30,834 nucleotides of DNA from DATEHQ01 sp035279525 (GCA_035279525.1 DATEHQ010000099.1:1-30834); one strand, 5' to 3'; shown: positions 6,193-14,060, counted from the stretch's first letter. A program made the numbers and translations. The notes: generated from the sequence alone by a model not told the origin.

Positions 6193-8889
6193 CTACTTCG
6201 CCGAGACGCCGTCGCCGAGCGCTGCCTGCGCGGCGGCCAGGCGCGCCACGGGCACGCGGAAGGGGCTGCACGAAACGTAGTTGAGGCCCAGCCTGTGACA
6301 AAGGTGGATTGACTCCGGGTCGCCGCCGTGCTCGCCGCAGATTCCGACCTCCAGGCCCTTGCGCGTCTTGCGCCCTTCATTGACCGCGATCGCCATCAGG
6401 CGGCCGACGCCCTTCTCATCGATCGTCTCGAACGGGTTGCGCGGCAGGATCTTCTGCTCGAGGTAGCGGACTATGAACGCCCGCTCCGCGTCATCGCGGG
6501 AGAACCCGAACGTCGTCTGCGTCAGGTCGTTGGTGCCGAAGGAGAAGAACTCGGCTTCCTCCGCGATCTCGCCGGCGGTCAGAGCAGCGCGCGGGATCTC
6601 GATCATGGTGCCGAACTTGTAGGGCACCTTCATGCCGGTCTCCTTCTGGACTGACTCGGCGACCGGCTTCAGCTCGGCATGCACCGCACGCAGCTCCGCC
6701 ACCGTGCCGGCGAGCGGGATCATGATCTCGGGCCGCGCGTCGACCTTTGCCTTGCGCAGCTTGCACGCGGCTTCGATGATCGCTCTCACCTGCATGCGGG
6801 TGATCTCGGGATAGAGGATCGACAATCGGACACCGCGGAGGCCGAGCATCGGATTTGCCTCGTGCAGCTCTTCCACCCGCGCGAGGATCTTCTCGAGCTC
6901 GGCGAGGCGCGACGGGTCTTCGCCCGTGTCCTTCAGGTGGGTCGTCTCGCGAATCAGCTCCTCGAGGCTCGGTAGGAACTCGTGCAGGGGCGGGTCGATC
7001 AGCCGGATGATCACCGGCAGACCGGCCATGGCCTTGAAGATGCCTTCGAAGTCGCCGCGCTGGATCGGCAGGAGCTTGGCCAGCTCCTTCTCGCGATCCT
7101 CAGTGGTCCGGGCCATGATCATCGCCTGGACGATCGGCAGCCGATCCTGCTCCATGAACATGTGCTCGGTTCTGCAGAGGCCCACCCCCTGCGCCCCGTT
7201 CTCGCGTGCCTTGACCGCGTCGCGAGGGTAGTCCGCGTTCGCCCACACCTCGAGGCGGCGGATCTCATCGGCCCAGCGCAGGATCGCGGCGGCCGCGGGA
7301 TGCTTGCTCAGGGAGCGGGCCTCTATCGTCGGGACGCTGCCGACGTAGACCTCGCCGGTCGTGCCGTCGATCGTGATCTGGTCGCCTTCTTTGACGGTGG
7401 TCCCGTTGGCGGAGAACTTGCGCTGGCGCACATCGACGTCGATGGCGCTCGCGCCCACCACGCAGGGGCGACCCATGCCGCGAGCCACCAGCGCCGCATG
7501 GCTGGCCGTGCCACCCGTCTGCGTCAGGATCCCCCTGGCTTCGACCATGCCGTGGACGTCGTTCGGGTTCGTCTCGACCCGCACGAGGATCACGGCTTTG
7601 CCCTGCTTGCCCCACTCGACGGCGGTGTCGGCGTCGAACACCGCCCCACCGGACGCGGCTCCGGGTGACGCCGGCACGCCCTTGGCGAGCGGATGTACCT
7701 TCGCGCTCGGGTCGACGCGCGGGAACAGCAGCTGCTCCAGCTGCCGCGGCTCGATACGGGCGACAGCCTCCTTCCTCTTGATGAGCCCTTCCTTGACCAT
7801 GGCGACCGCTATGTTCACAGCCGCCTCACCCGTGCGCTTCGCCGATCGCGTCTGCAGCATGTAGAGCTTGCCGCGCTCGATCGTGAACTCGAGGTCCTGC
7901 ACGTCCTTGTAGTGCTTTTCGAGCCGGCGGGCATAGCGCTCGAACTCGGCGTAGACCTTCGGCATGTGCCGCTTCAGCCCGCCGATAGGCTCCGTGTCGC
8001 GCACGCCGGCGACCACGTCTTCGCCCTGCGCGTTGGCGAGGTAGTCGCCGTACAGCTCCTTCTTGCCGGTGATCGGGTTCCGCGTGAATGCGACGCCGGT
8101 GCCCGAGTCGTCGCCCATGTTGCCGAACACCATCATCTGCACGTTCACCGCGGTACCGAGGTCGTCGGGAATGCGCTCCATGCGCCGGTAGGTTTTGGCG
8201 CGGTCGGTGTTCCAGGACTTGAAGACGGCCTCGATCGCCGCGCGGAGCTGCGCGATCGGATCGGTTGGAAACTCGCCGCCCGTCTCCGCCCTGAATGTGG
8301 CGAGGAACTTCTCTACCAGTGGCCTCAGCTGCCGCGGCTTCAGCTCGGGATCCGTTTTGACGCCCGCGCGCTTCTTGGCCTCCTGCAGCGCCTCCTCGAA
8401 CTTGTCGCCTTCGATGCCCATGACGGTCTTGCCGAACATCTGGATGAAGCGCCTGCGGGCGTCCAGCGCGAAACGCTCGTCCCTGGTCAGCGCGGCCAGG
8501 CCGGACGCCGTCTCTTCGTTGAGACCCAGGTTGAGGACGGTGTCCATCATCCCGGGCATCGAGAACTTTGCCCCGGAGCGCACGCTGACGAGCAGCGGAT
8601 CCTTCGGATCCCCGAATTTCTTGCCCGCGTTACGCTCGAGGATCTTGAGATTGGCGAGGACCTGCTCCCACATGCCGGGAGGGAACTTGCGGCCGCTGGT
8701 GTAATACGCGCGGCACGCTTCGGTGGTGATGGTGAAACCGGGCGGAACGGGCATGCCCGCGCGGGTCATCTCCGCGGCGCCGGCGCCCTTGCCGCCCAGG
8801 AGGTCGCGCATCCTGGCCGACCCGTCCTTGAACTGATAGACCCATTTGTGGCTTCTGGTCTTGGCGCGGCTCGCAGTTGCTGTTGGCAT
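6193..8889 (-). CDS. ppdK: Pyruvate, phosphate dikinase
   Basis: PPDK interconverts pyruvate + ATP + Pi and phosphoenolpyruvate + AMP + PPi, linking glycolysis and gluconeogenesis. The 898 residues show the full architecture. The N-terminal ATP-grasp domain spans about 15-360 (LLGGKGAGAAEM, SVRSGAKFSMPGMMDTVLN, NMGDDSGTGVAFTRNP). The swivelling phosphohistidine domain has H464 in GGTASHAALVARGMG. The C-terminal PEP/pyruvate TIM barrel has the catalytic cysteine C851 in GICGEHGGDP. The usual GGMTSHA block reads GGTASHA here, so the threonine two residues before the histidine, the site used by PPDK regulatory kinases, is an alanine. I chose the ATG at 8889 because family similarity begins at HKWVYQFKDG. 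Longer in-frame extensions would run into the divergent gene at 8936. It is a stand-alone gene. Confidence 0.97.
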   Translation of the reverse strand: MPTATASRAKTRSHKWVYQFKDGSARMRDLLGGKGAGAAEMTRAGMPVPPGFTITTEACRAYYTSGRKFPPGMWEQVLANLKILERNAGKKFGDPKDPLLVSVRSGAKFSMPGMMDTVLNLGLNEETASGLAALTRDERFALDARRRFIQMFGKTVMGIEGDKFEEALQEAKKRAGVKTDPELKPRQLRPLVEKFLATFRAETGGEFPTDPIAQLRAAIEAVFKSWNTDRAKTYRRMERIPDDLGTAVNVQMMVFGNMGDDSGTGVAFTRNPITGKKELYGDYLANAQGEDVVAGVRDTEPIGGLKRHMPKVYAEFERYARRLEKHYKDVQDLEFTIERGKLYMLQTRSAKRTGEAAVNIAVAMVKEGLIKRKEAVARIEPRQLEQLLFPRVDPSAKVHPLAKGVPASPGAASGGAVFDADTAVEWGKQGKAVILVRVETNPNDVHGMVEARGILTQTGGTASHAALVARGMGRPCVVGASAIDVDVRQRKFSANGTTVKEGDQITIDGTTGEVYVGSVPTIEARSLSKHPAAAAILRWADEIRRLEVWANADYPRDAVKARENGAQGVGLCRTEHMFMEQDRLPIVQAMIMARTTEDREKELAKLLPIQRGDFEGIFKAMAGLPVIIRLIDPPLHEFLPSLEELIRETTHLKDTGEDPSRLAELEKILARVEELHEANPMLGLRGVRLSILYPEITRMQVRAIIEAACKLRKAKVDARPEIMIPLAGTVAELRAVHAELKPVAESVQKETGMKVPYKFGTMIEIPRAALTAGEIAEEAEFFSFGTNDLTQTTFGFSRDDAERAFIVRYLEQKILPRNPFETIDEKGVGRLMAIAVNEGRKTRKGLEVGICGEHGGDPESIHLCHRLGLNYVSCSPFRVPVARLAAAQAALGDGVSAK

Positions 8890-8921
8890 CCTGCGAATAG
8901 TTTGAATGAACCCGGCGACGC

Positions 8922-8927
8922 TACGCT
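8922..8927 (+). promoter_or_regulatory. Putative -10 box (TACGCT) for the ParB-like gene
   Basis: TACGCT matches TANNNT and ends 8 nt before the ATG at 8936, the spacing expected for a leaderless transcript. A TTTGAA about 15 bp upstream could be a weak -35. The 46-bp gap to the divergent ppdK start must hold both promoters. Confidence 0.4.
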
Positions 8928-8935
8928 TTTGCGCG

Positions 8936-9553
8936 ATGGAAGACCTCGGTGAAGCGAGCGACGACCACGTCATGCTGGCGTGGCTCCAGGCCGAGATCGA
9001 GTCGATCGAGTTCCAGCAGTATCTCGTCGGTGACCCGCCCAACCCCACCTATCTTTCGATCGCGCTGAAGGCCGCACGGTCGCCGAACCTCCGCGACAAG
9101 GAGCAGAACGACCTGCGCCGGAGGATCATCACCAGGACCCACGGATTCGGCCAGGGGACCGGGAGCTTTCAGGGCCTGGACAATGACATCAGGTGGCGGC
9201 GCGTGAAACTCACTTCGGATGAGGTCGGCGAGATGCTCTACGCGCGCCAGACCGGGGCGTGGATGATCCTCGCCCCTGTCACACGCAAGGTCGCGGAGGG
9301 GGCGACCAACATCGGCCACGTGTTCACCGGCGACCAGACCAACATGGTCGTGCTGTCCCTGGCATCAGGCATCTGCCATTCGGAGAAGAAGCTGCCAGAG
9401 GTCATCGCGCTGCGCGGCCCAGACGGGCGCCTCGTCATCCTCGAAGGCCACGCGCGAGCCACGGCGATCGTGCTCGAGGCGCATCGCTTTCCGCACGGAG
9501 TGCAGGCCTACGTGGGCGAGTCGCCCAGCGTGGCCCACTGGGCGTTCCTCTAA
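8936..9553 (+). CDS. Uncharacterised ParB/sulfiredoxin-like protein
   Basis: The protein has 205 aa, is soluble and has no signal peptide or membrane segment. The N-terminal half is acidic and helical (MLAWLQAEIESIEFQQYL). The C-terminal part contains GRLVILEGHARATA followed by QAYVGESP. The 'L-EGHxRxTA' element resembles the phosphate-binding motif of the ParB/sulfiredoxin fold (compare EGxHRxxA), and the 'VxGESPxxAxW' ending is one I associate with uncharacterised bacterial relatives. I cannot assign a nucleotide-binding or nuclease activity. Translation probably starts at the ATG 8936; an in-frame ATG at 8906 would add 10 residues. Only 2 nt separate its stop from the PRC-barrel gene, so the two are co-transcribed and may act together. 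It is divergent from ppdK. Confidence 0.7.
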   Translation: MEDLGEASDDHVMLAWLQAEIESIEFQQYLVGDPPNPTYLSIALKAARSPNLRDKEQNDLRRRIITRTHGFGQGTGSFQGLDNDIRWRRVKLTSDEVGEMLYARQTGAWMILAPVTRKVAEGATNIGHVFTGDQTNMVVLSLASGICHSEKKLPEVIALRGPDGRLVILEGHARATAIVLEAHRFPHGVQAYVGESPSVAHWAFL

Positions 9554-9555
9554 CC

Positions 9556-10194
9556 GTGGGTTCCGGGTCGCCTTCGGACTTCCGCCTCGGTTGCCAGGTG
9601 GTCGGCGCAGACGGGTCGCTTGCCGGCACGCTGGTCAGCGTCCTGGTCGATGCTGAGGGCTTCGACCCCAAGGCCATCGTGGTGCGCGACGAGACCACGC
9701 TGGCCGGCCGCCTGATGTCCGACGAGAGGTACTTCATCAACGACGAGGTCGTCGTCCCCATCGAGTCGGTCGAGTCGGCCACGGGTGAGCGTGTGCAACT
9801 GTCGATGCACACCTCCGATGTGCGCCGGCAGGCGCCTTACATCAGCTACCGGTTCAAGGCGATGTCGGCGGGACAGGTGCTCCTGCAGGAGGCTCAGGCG
9901 ATCGGCGGAGGGCTCGGATTGCCGGCCGCGACCGAGCTGGCCAACAAACCGCCCGGCCAGGTCGAGATCGACCGCGACGAGAACGTGATGCTGGGCCGCA
10001 CCGGCCGCAAGCTCGGCCACGTGCACGACGTGCTGTTCGACCATGGCGAGGTGGTCGGGGTCGTGATCCGGCCCCAGGGATGGTTCAAGCAAGACGTGGT
10101 GCTGCCGATCCGGTTCATCTCGCGCGCCGACGACATGGCGCTGTTCGCGGACCTGCGCGAGTCAGACCTGAGCCGGCTGCAGCCGCTCCGGTAG
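9556..10194 (+). CDS. PRC-barrel domain protein (two PRC-barrel modules)
   Basis: The 212-aa protein carries two PRC-barrel-like repeats. The first covers about 5-75 (FRLGCQVVGADGSLAGTLVS...KAIVVRD). The second covers about 135-205 (DENVMLGRTGRKLGHVHDVL, then GEVVGVVIRPQGWFKQDVVL). PRC-barrels are small beta-barrels found in photosynthetic reaction-centre subunit H, RimM and many soil bacterial stress proteins, where they bind partners rather than catalyse. A linker of about 60 residues joins the modules. The GTG at 9556 is 2 nt after the TAA of the preceding gene, which fixes the start and indicates coupling. No signal peptide or membrane helix is visible. Function unknown. Confidence 0.8.
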   Translation: MGSGSPSDFRLGCQVVGADGSLAGTLVSVLVDAEGFDPKAIVVRDETTLAGRLMSDERYFINDEVVVPIESVESATGERVQLSMHTSDVRRQAPYISYRFKAMSAGQVLLQEAQAIGGGLGLPAATELANKPPGQVEIDRDENVMLGRTGRKLGHVHDVLFDHGEVVGVVIRPQGWFKQDVVLPIRFISRADDMALFADLRESDLSRLQPLR

Positions 10195-10252
10195 TTCGCC
10201 TTCGCCCCGTACAGCTTCGCTCCAGCGGGGATGGGCCCGCCTGACTACGGCG

Positions 10253-10375
10253 TCAGCGAGGCGACAGGAGCATCAGGGCCGCGGGGCCGAGCAGCACTAC
10301 CCACACCAGGCTCACGGCGAAGATGATCCCCACCAAGATGCCCGCCAGCCGCAACGTCCGTGCCAGGTCATGCAC
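10253..10375 (-). CDS. Possible 40-residue single-pass membrane protein
   Basis: From a GTG at 10375 the frame reads a short basic head (MHDLARTLRLAG), then one hydrophobic helix (ILVGIIFAVSLVWVVLLG and PAALMLL), and ends SPR before a TGA at 10255-10253. Topology by the positive-inside rule would be N-in. Supporting points are a continuous ~26-residue hydrophobic segment and high GC at third positions. Against it, there is no Shine-Dalgarno sequence and the frame is very short. I do not recognise a family. It stands alone between convergent and divergent neighbours. Confidence 0.35.
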   Translation of the reverse strand: MHDLARTLRLAGILVGIIFAVSLVWVVLLGPAALMLLSPR

Positions 10376-10428
10376 GAGGCAAGGCTAGCACCGGCAGGAT
10401 CGGATTTTCGGGTGGGAGTTAGTGGCCA

Positions 10429-10456
10429 CGGCGGGCACAGGGAGGTGCGCCCGCCG
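10429..10456. repeat. GC-rich inverted repeat (8-bp stem)
   Basis: CGGCGGGC at 10429-10436 is perfectly complementary to GCCCGCCG at 10449-10456, with a 12-nt loop. It has no T tract on either strand, so it is not a classical terminator. It lies in the gene-poor gap and could end transcripts in a Rho-assisted way or be chance in GC-rich DNA. Confidence 0.4.
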
Positions 10457-10638
10457 GGCCGATCGGAGCTGGGCCCTGCGTGATGGTGGGGAGGTGGTGG
10501 GTCAGGCCCGCCGCTCCTGGACGTCTACCAGATGAAGAACGCCGGACCCCGCCAAACCTTGCGCCCGACGGTAACCCCGGCAAGTATCGGCAGGCGAAGC
10601 CGGCGGCAGCGTGATCGAGTCAGGGAGGACGTGGACAG

Positions 10639-11127
10639 ATGGGTCGTTTTCGACAGTTCTTGATCGCGGCGATCGGCGTGGTGAGCCTGGTGGGCGCCGG
10701 CGCCGTTGGAGCCAGCGCTCATTCGCCGAAGGAGATCGTGGAGTTCACGTCCATGACCCCGGTGAGCGGCGGTGCGGTGGGCACGGTGAACAGCCGGGGC
10801 CTCACCGGCGGCGGGCTGCCCTGGGTGATCAGGTCGGGGCGGGGCGAGGTGGACGCGGCGGGCGAGGTCGAGGTCAGGGTGCGGGGCCTGGTCATCCCGG
10901 TCGCGCCGTTGAACGGCACCAACCCGGTCCCCTTCTTCCGCGCCACCGTGAGCTGCCTCACGGGTGACGGCGTGGTCAACGTCAGCACGGGATTGTTCCC
11001 GGCCAACTCTGAAGGCGATGCCAGGATCGAGGGACAGGTCACGCTGCCCTCCACGTGCAACGATCCGATCGTTTTCGTGGTGAGCCCCGGGGGCGCCTGG
11101 TTCGCGGAGTCGAACGCCCGCGACTGA
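10639..11127 (+). CDS. Secreted protein of unknown function
   Basis: The 162-aa protein has a clear Sec signal peptide (MGRFRQFLIAAIGVVSLVGA, cleavage near GASA at 24-27). The mature ~135 residues are glycine- and valine-rich and look all-beta. They contain GLPWVIRSGRGEV, GTNPVPFFRATVSC and NDPIVFVVSPGGAWFA. Two cysteines (C106 and C140) could form a disulfide outside the cell. The pattern resembles a recurrent uncharacterised secreted family I recall from actinobacteria and Chloroflexota; no function is known to me. The start is fixed by GGGAGGAC about 8 nt before the ATG. An intrinsic terminator 17 bp after the stop makes it monocistronic. The next gene also encodes a secreted protein. Confidence 0.75.
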   Translation: MGRFRQFLIAAIGVVSLVGAGAVGASAHSPKEIVEFTSMTPVSGGAVGTVNSRGLTGGGLPWVIRSGRGEVDAAGEVEVRVRGLVIPVAPLNGTNPVPFFRATVSCLTGDGVVNVSTGLFPANSEGDARIEGQVTLPSTCNDPIVFVVSPGGAWFAESNARD

Positions 11128-11143
11128 TTCGCCGAAGACGAAA

Positions 11144-11176
11144 GCGAGGGTCCGCGGAAGGGCCCTCGCTTTTTTT
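11144..11176 (+). terminator. Rho-independent terminator after the secreted-protein gene
   Basis: GCGAGGG (11144-11150) pairs with CCCTCGC (11163-11169), with extra pairing possible inside through TCC/GGA, and is followed directly by seven T residues (11170-11176). It lies just after the stop at 11127, a textbook intrinsic terminator. Confidence 0.9.
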
Positions 11177-11297
11177 GTGGTGCATCGGCGATCTGAGATT
11201 CGACTCGCTTGCCGTCCTGCGCTAGACTCGGCCGCTTGAGCGGCTGATGTGCCGCTTCCCGGTGGGTCCTTCGCGAAGACAAAAGGGGGTTTGCTCA

Positions 11298-12296
11298 ATG
11301 CGAAGAGCGATCGCGGCCGTCGGTTTCGCCACCCTGCTTGCGATGGTCGTGGGGTCCGGGTCGGCCTCAGCCGACTCGAGCCGCACCGACCTGAAGAACT
11401 ATCAGCACGTGTTCGTGATCATGATGGAGAACACCGGTTACGCCGCTGTGATCGGCAACCCGAACGCGCCGTGGATCAACGCCGCCGCGAAGACATACGG
11501 CCTCGCCACCAACTACTTCGGCGTGACGCACCCGAGCCAGCCGAACTACATCGCCGCGACGTCCGGAAGCACCAATGGCGTGGCCGGCGACAGCGACACG
11601 ACGATCAACGTGCCGAACATCGTCGACCAGGTCGAAGGCTCCGGCCGGACGTGGAAGGCCTACATGCAGTCACTTTCGTTGTGCACCACGAAGCTGGCTC
11701 ACGCATGCGGCAACCAGCTCTACGAGCGCAAGCACAATCCGTTCGTGTCGTACGCGGACGTCCAGAACAACCCGGCGCGGATGGCGAACGTCGTCGACCT
11801 CTCGCAGCTGGACGCCGACCTGGCGTCAGGCAACGTCGCGAACTACGTGTGGATCAGTCCCGACCAGTGCCACGACATGCACGGCCGGGCCGCCACCCCC
11901 GCGGACCCGTGTGACTTCAGCCAGGTGCAGAAGCTGATCGCCACCGGCGATACCTTCCTCTCGGACACGGTGGGCAAGATCATGGCCTCGCCGGCGTGGG
12001 GCGGCAACTCGGCGATCTTCGTCATGTGGGACGAGAGCGACTTCACAGGCAGCGGCTTCGGCGGCTTCGGTGACGATTCCGGATGCTGCGATTCCGTCGC
12101 GGGCCAGGGTGGAGGCCACGTGGCCTCGCTGGTGATATCGCACTCCAACCACGCCGCGGTCAGCTCAAACGTCCCTTACAACCACATCTCGATGCTGGCC
12201 ACGATCGAGGGCGGATGGAAGCTCGGGTGCCTGCAGTTCACCTGTGACACCGCCAACGTCCAGCCGATGGCCGATCTCGTCGGCCCTCGAGGCTAG
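11298..12296 (+). CDS. Secreted phosphoesterase (phospholipase C / acid phosphatase family)
   Basis: The 332-aa protein has a Sec signal peptide (MRRAIAAVGFATLLAMVVGS, cleavage after ASA near 23-25). The mature domain opens with HVFVIMMENTGYAAVIGN, the hallmark of the phosphoesterase family that includes phospholipase C and AcpA-type acid phosphatases. E44 and N45 belong to the metal and nucleophile region. Further family blocks are THPSQPNYIAATSG (about 78-90), WISPDQCHDMHG, IFVMWDESDFTG and GGGHVASLVIS. These enzymes release phosphate from phospholipids or phosphomonoesters outside the cell, so phosphate scavenging is plausible. Several cysteines (including CC in DSGCCDS) suggest disulfides. 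The ATG at 11298 follows AAAAGGGGGT at a suitable distance and begins the signal peptide. A hairpin terminator follows the gene. Confidence 0.88.
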   Translation: MRRAIAAVGFATLLAMVVGSGSASADSSRTDLKNYQHVFVIMMENTGYAAVIGNPNAPWINAAAKTYGLATNYFGVTHPSQPNYIAATSGSTNGVAGDSDTTINVPNIVDQVEGSGRTWKAYMQSLSLCTTKLAHACGNQLYERKHNPFVSYADVQNNPARMANVVDLSQLDADLASGNVANYVWISPDQCHDMHGRAATPADPCDFSQVQKLIATGDTFLSDTVGKIMASPAWGGNSAIFVMWDESDFTGSGFGGFGDDSGCCDSVAGQGGGHVASLVISHSNHAAVSSNVPYNHISMLATIEGGWKLGCLQFTCDTANVQPMADLVGPRG

Positions 12297-12319
12297 TCAC
12301 CCCAGACCCGTCGCTCGAG

Positions 12320-12350
12320 AAGGGCCCGGCACCTGGCCGGGCCCTTTCCG
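12320..12350 (+). terminator. Hairpin terminator after the phosphoesterase gene
   Basis: AAGGGCCCGGC (12320-12330) and GCCGGGCCCTT (12336-12346) form an 11-bp stem with a 5-nt loop, followed by a short broken T tract (TTCCGTTT). It separates the phosphoesterase gene from the M20 peptidase gene. Confidence 0.8.
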
Positions 12351-12359
12351 TTTCCTGGC

Positions 12360-12365
12360 TATCGT
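12360..12365 (+). promoter_or_regulatory. Putative -10 box (TATCGT) for the M20 peptidase gene
   Basis: TATCGT ends 8 nt before the GTG start at 12374, and no Shine-Dalgarno is present, consistent with a leaderless transcript. It lies immediately after the preceding terminator. No clear -35 box is seen. Confidence 0.45.
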
Positions 12366-12373
12366 TTTGCCTC

Positions 12374-13498
12374 GTGGCCATCTTCGACGACGCACGCAAT
12401 CTGGTCTGCGAGCTGGTCGCCATCGAATCGGTCAACCCGGATCTCGTGCCCGGTGGCAGTGGCGAAACCGGCATCGCCCGCTTCGTCGCCGGCTGGCTCG
12501 AGGCGGCGGGCGCCGAGGTCGAGATTGTTGAGACGGTCGAGGGACGCCCGAGCGTGGCCGGCGTGGTGCGCGGTTCTGGCGGTGGAGGGAGCCTGATGCT
12601 CAACGCCCACATGGACACCGTCGGCGCCGGAGGCATGATCCGCCCGTTCGAGCCGGTGGTCAGCGACGGCCGCGTCTACGGCCGTGGCTCTTACGACATG
12701 AAAGGCAGCCTGGCCGCGATCATGCTCGCGGCTCGCGAGGCGCGGCGGCTGAGGCTGAAAGGCGACCTCATCGTGACGGCTGTCGCCGACGAGGAGGTGG
12801 CAAGCCTGGGCACGTCGGCGATCCTGGATCGGTTTCGCGCCGACGCCGCCATCGTCACCGAGCCCACCGAGCTTCGCCTGTGCCTCGCCCACAAGGGATT
12901 CGTCTGGCTCGAGGTCGAGACCACTGGTGTCGCGGCCCACGGGTCGCGAGCCGACCTCGGCGTGGACGCGATCGCTGCGATGGGCCCCATCCTTTCCGGC
13001 ATCGCAGGCCTGGCGCGGCGGCTGGCGGAAGGGCCGGCGCATCCCCTCCTGGGTCATCCGTCCATCCACGCCTCGCTCGTCGAAGGCGGCCAGGAGATGA
13101 GCACCTACCCTGCTCGCTGCGTCGCCAGGCTCGAGCGGCGCACGGTGCCGGGTGAGGGCACGGCGCTGGTCACGCGGCAGGTCGAATCCTTGAGCGAAAG
13201 CGGCGCGGCCGCGGTCAGAGTGCTGCTCGAGCGCCAGCCGTCGGACGTATCGCGTGACCTGCCCGTGGCGCGGTCGGTTTCGGAGGCCGCCGGCAACCCG
13301 GAGGTCATCGGCGTGCCGTACTGGATGGACATGGCGCTGCTCAACTCGGCCGGCATCCCGTGCGTGGCTTACGGGCCGGCCGGCGAAGGCGAGCACGCCG
13401 ACGTCGAGTGGGTCGACATCGCTTCGATCGAGCGGTGCGTCGAGGTCTACCTGGGCGCGGCGGAACGGCTTACCCGCTCGACCCGAGCCGGCTTCTAA
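12374..13498 (+). CDS. M20 family metallopeptidase (ArgE/DapE/carboxypeptidase G2-like)
   Basis: The 374-aa cytoplasmic di-zinc hydrolase has all expected metal and catalytic residues. These are H79 and D81 in LNAHMDTVG, bridging D108 in GRGSYDMKG, general base E140 with E141 in ADEEVASLGT, E163 in VTEPTEL, and H341 in GEGEHADVEWVD. The dimerisation lid domain spans about 175-285 (LEVETTGVAAHGSRADLGVD). Members hydrolyse N-acyl amino acids, succinyl-diaminopimelate or small peptides; the pattern does not decide between ArgE, DapE or a generic deacylase. Starting GTG at 12374 is the only reasonable start. The gene meets the minus-strand small membrane protein gene tail to tail: their stops TAA and TAG overlap by 3 bp. 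Confidence 0.9.
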   Translation: MAIFDDARNLVCELVAIESVNPDLVPGGSGETGIARFVAGWLEAAGAEVEIVETVEGRPSVAGVVRGSGGGGSLMLNAHMDTVGAGGMIRPFEPVVSDGRVYGRGSYDMKGSLAAIMLAAREARRLRLKGDLIVTAVADEEVASLGTSAILDRFRADAAIVTEPTELRLCLAHKGFVWLEVETTGVAAHGSRADLGVDAIAAMGPILSGIAGLARRLAEGPAHPLLGHPSIHASLVEGGQEMSTYPARCVARLERRTVPGEGTALVTRQVESLSESGAAAVRVLLERQPSDVSRDLPVARSVSEAAGNPEVIGVPYWMDMALLNSAGIPCVAYGPAGEGEHADVEWVDIASIERCVEVYLGAAERLTRSTRAGF

Positions 13499-13713
13499 TT
13501 CTCGTCCCTGTACTGCCTCTTTCCGGTCGCCGGGTCTTCGTAGACGCGGGTGAGCTTGCCGCTGGTCGGATCCTTGAAGACCTCGCTGGTCGCCTTGAAG
13601 TTGCCGCGGGTCTCGCCGTGGTACCTGCGATCCCAGATGTGATACCCGACGATGGCAAACACGATGACGACCGCGAGGAAGACGAGGTCGAGCAGAACGA
13701 CCCCAAGGTGCAT
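13495..13713 (-). CDS. Small single-pass membrane protein
   Basis: The 72-aa protein has one N-terminal transmembrane helix (about 3-23, VVLLDLVFLAVVIVFAIVGY). A basic hydrophilic tail carries a short repeat-like pattern: 'FKDPTSGKLTRVYEDPATGKRQYRDEN', i.e. two DPxxGK units around 48-66. I do not recognise a family. DPxTGK-type tails occur in small cytoplasm-facing membrane proteins of unknown role. Its ATG overlaps the TGA of ybjQ by one base (TGATG), so it is translationally coupled to ybjQ and is the last gene of the glmU-to-13495 run. The stop overlaps that of the convergent M20 gene. Confidence 0.7.
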   Translation of the reverse strand: MHLGVVLLDLVFLAVVIVFAIVGYHIWDRRYHGETRGNFKATSEVFKDPTSGKLTRVYEDPATGKRQYRDEN

Positions 13714-14054
13714 CAGGTCTTCTCGATGATCGCCGCCGTGCCGTAGGCCACGACCTCGGTCATGGTCTGGCCTAGCTCGGAGGAGTCGAAGCGCATCATC
13801 ACGACCGCGTTGGCGCCGAGCGCCCGGGCGTTCTCGATCATGCGGTCGACCGCGTGCCGGCGCGTGTCCTCCACGAGGCGGGTGTACTCGACGATCTCGC
13901 CGCCGCCGAGCGAGCGCAGCCCGGCCATGATGTTGCCTCCCAGGCCCCGGCTCCTTACGACGACGCCGAAAACCTGGCCAAGCGCCTGCTTGACCTCGTA
14001 GCCGGCGGGGCGCTCAGTGGTGGTGACGAGGACCGAACCCTGCGCCTGCGACAT
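13713..14054 (-). CDS. YbjQ family (UPF0145) protein
   Basis: The 113-aa protein matches the YbjQ/UPF0145 family, sometimes labelled heavy-metal-binding domain. It has VLVTTTERPAGYEV at the N-terminus, a central GVVVRSRGLGGNI, then the block DRMIENARALGANAVV and MMRFDSSE. The family folds as a small alpha/beta pentamer of unknown function, and this copy has no cysteines or histidine cluster that would argue for metal binding. It starts with ATG at 14054, 6 nt after the glyS stop, with TCTAGG as a weak ribosome site. It is followed by the overlapping start of the small membrane protein gene. Confidence 0.88.
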   Translation of the reverse strand: MSQAQGSVLVTTTERPAGYEVKQALGQVFGVVVRSRGLGGNIMAGLRSLGGGEIVEYTRLVEDTRRHAVDRMIENARALGANAVVMMRFDSSELGQTMTEVVAYGTAAIIEKT

Positions 14055-14060
14055 GGCTGC

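Larger units (their letters stand above)
10195..10638. other. 444-bp stretch without a convincing large gene
   Basis: It contains a possible 40-codon membrane-protein frame on the minus strand (10253-10375) and a GC-rich hairpin (10429-10456). The last ~80 bp presumably hold the promoter of the secreted-protein gene at 10639; TTGCGC at 10559-10564 is at best a weak -35 candidate. I see no RNA gene, repeat array or mobile-element remnant. Confidence 0.6.

Noticed and set aside
7693..8952. A 419-codon open frame on the plus strand opposite ppdK
   Set aside because: It mirrors ppdK, which has full family motifs. The frame shows the V/L/R/D-rich composition of antisense shadows in GC-rich DNA and has no recognisable domain.
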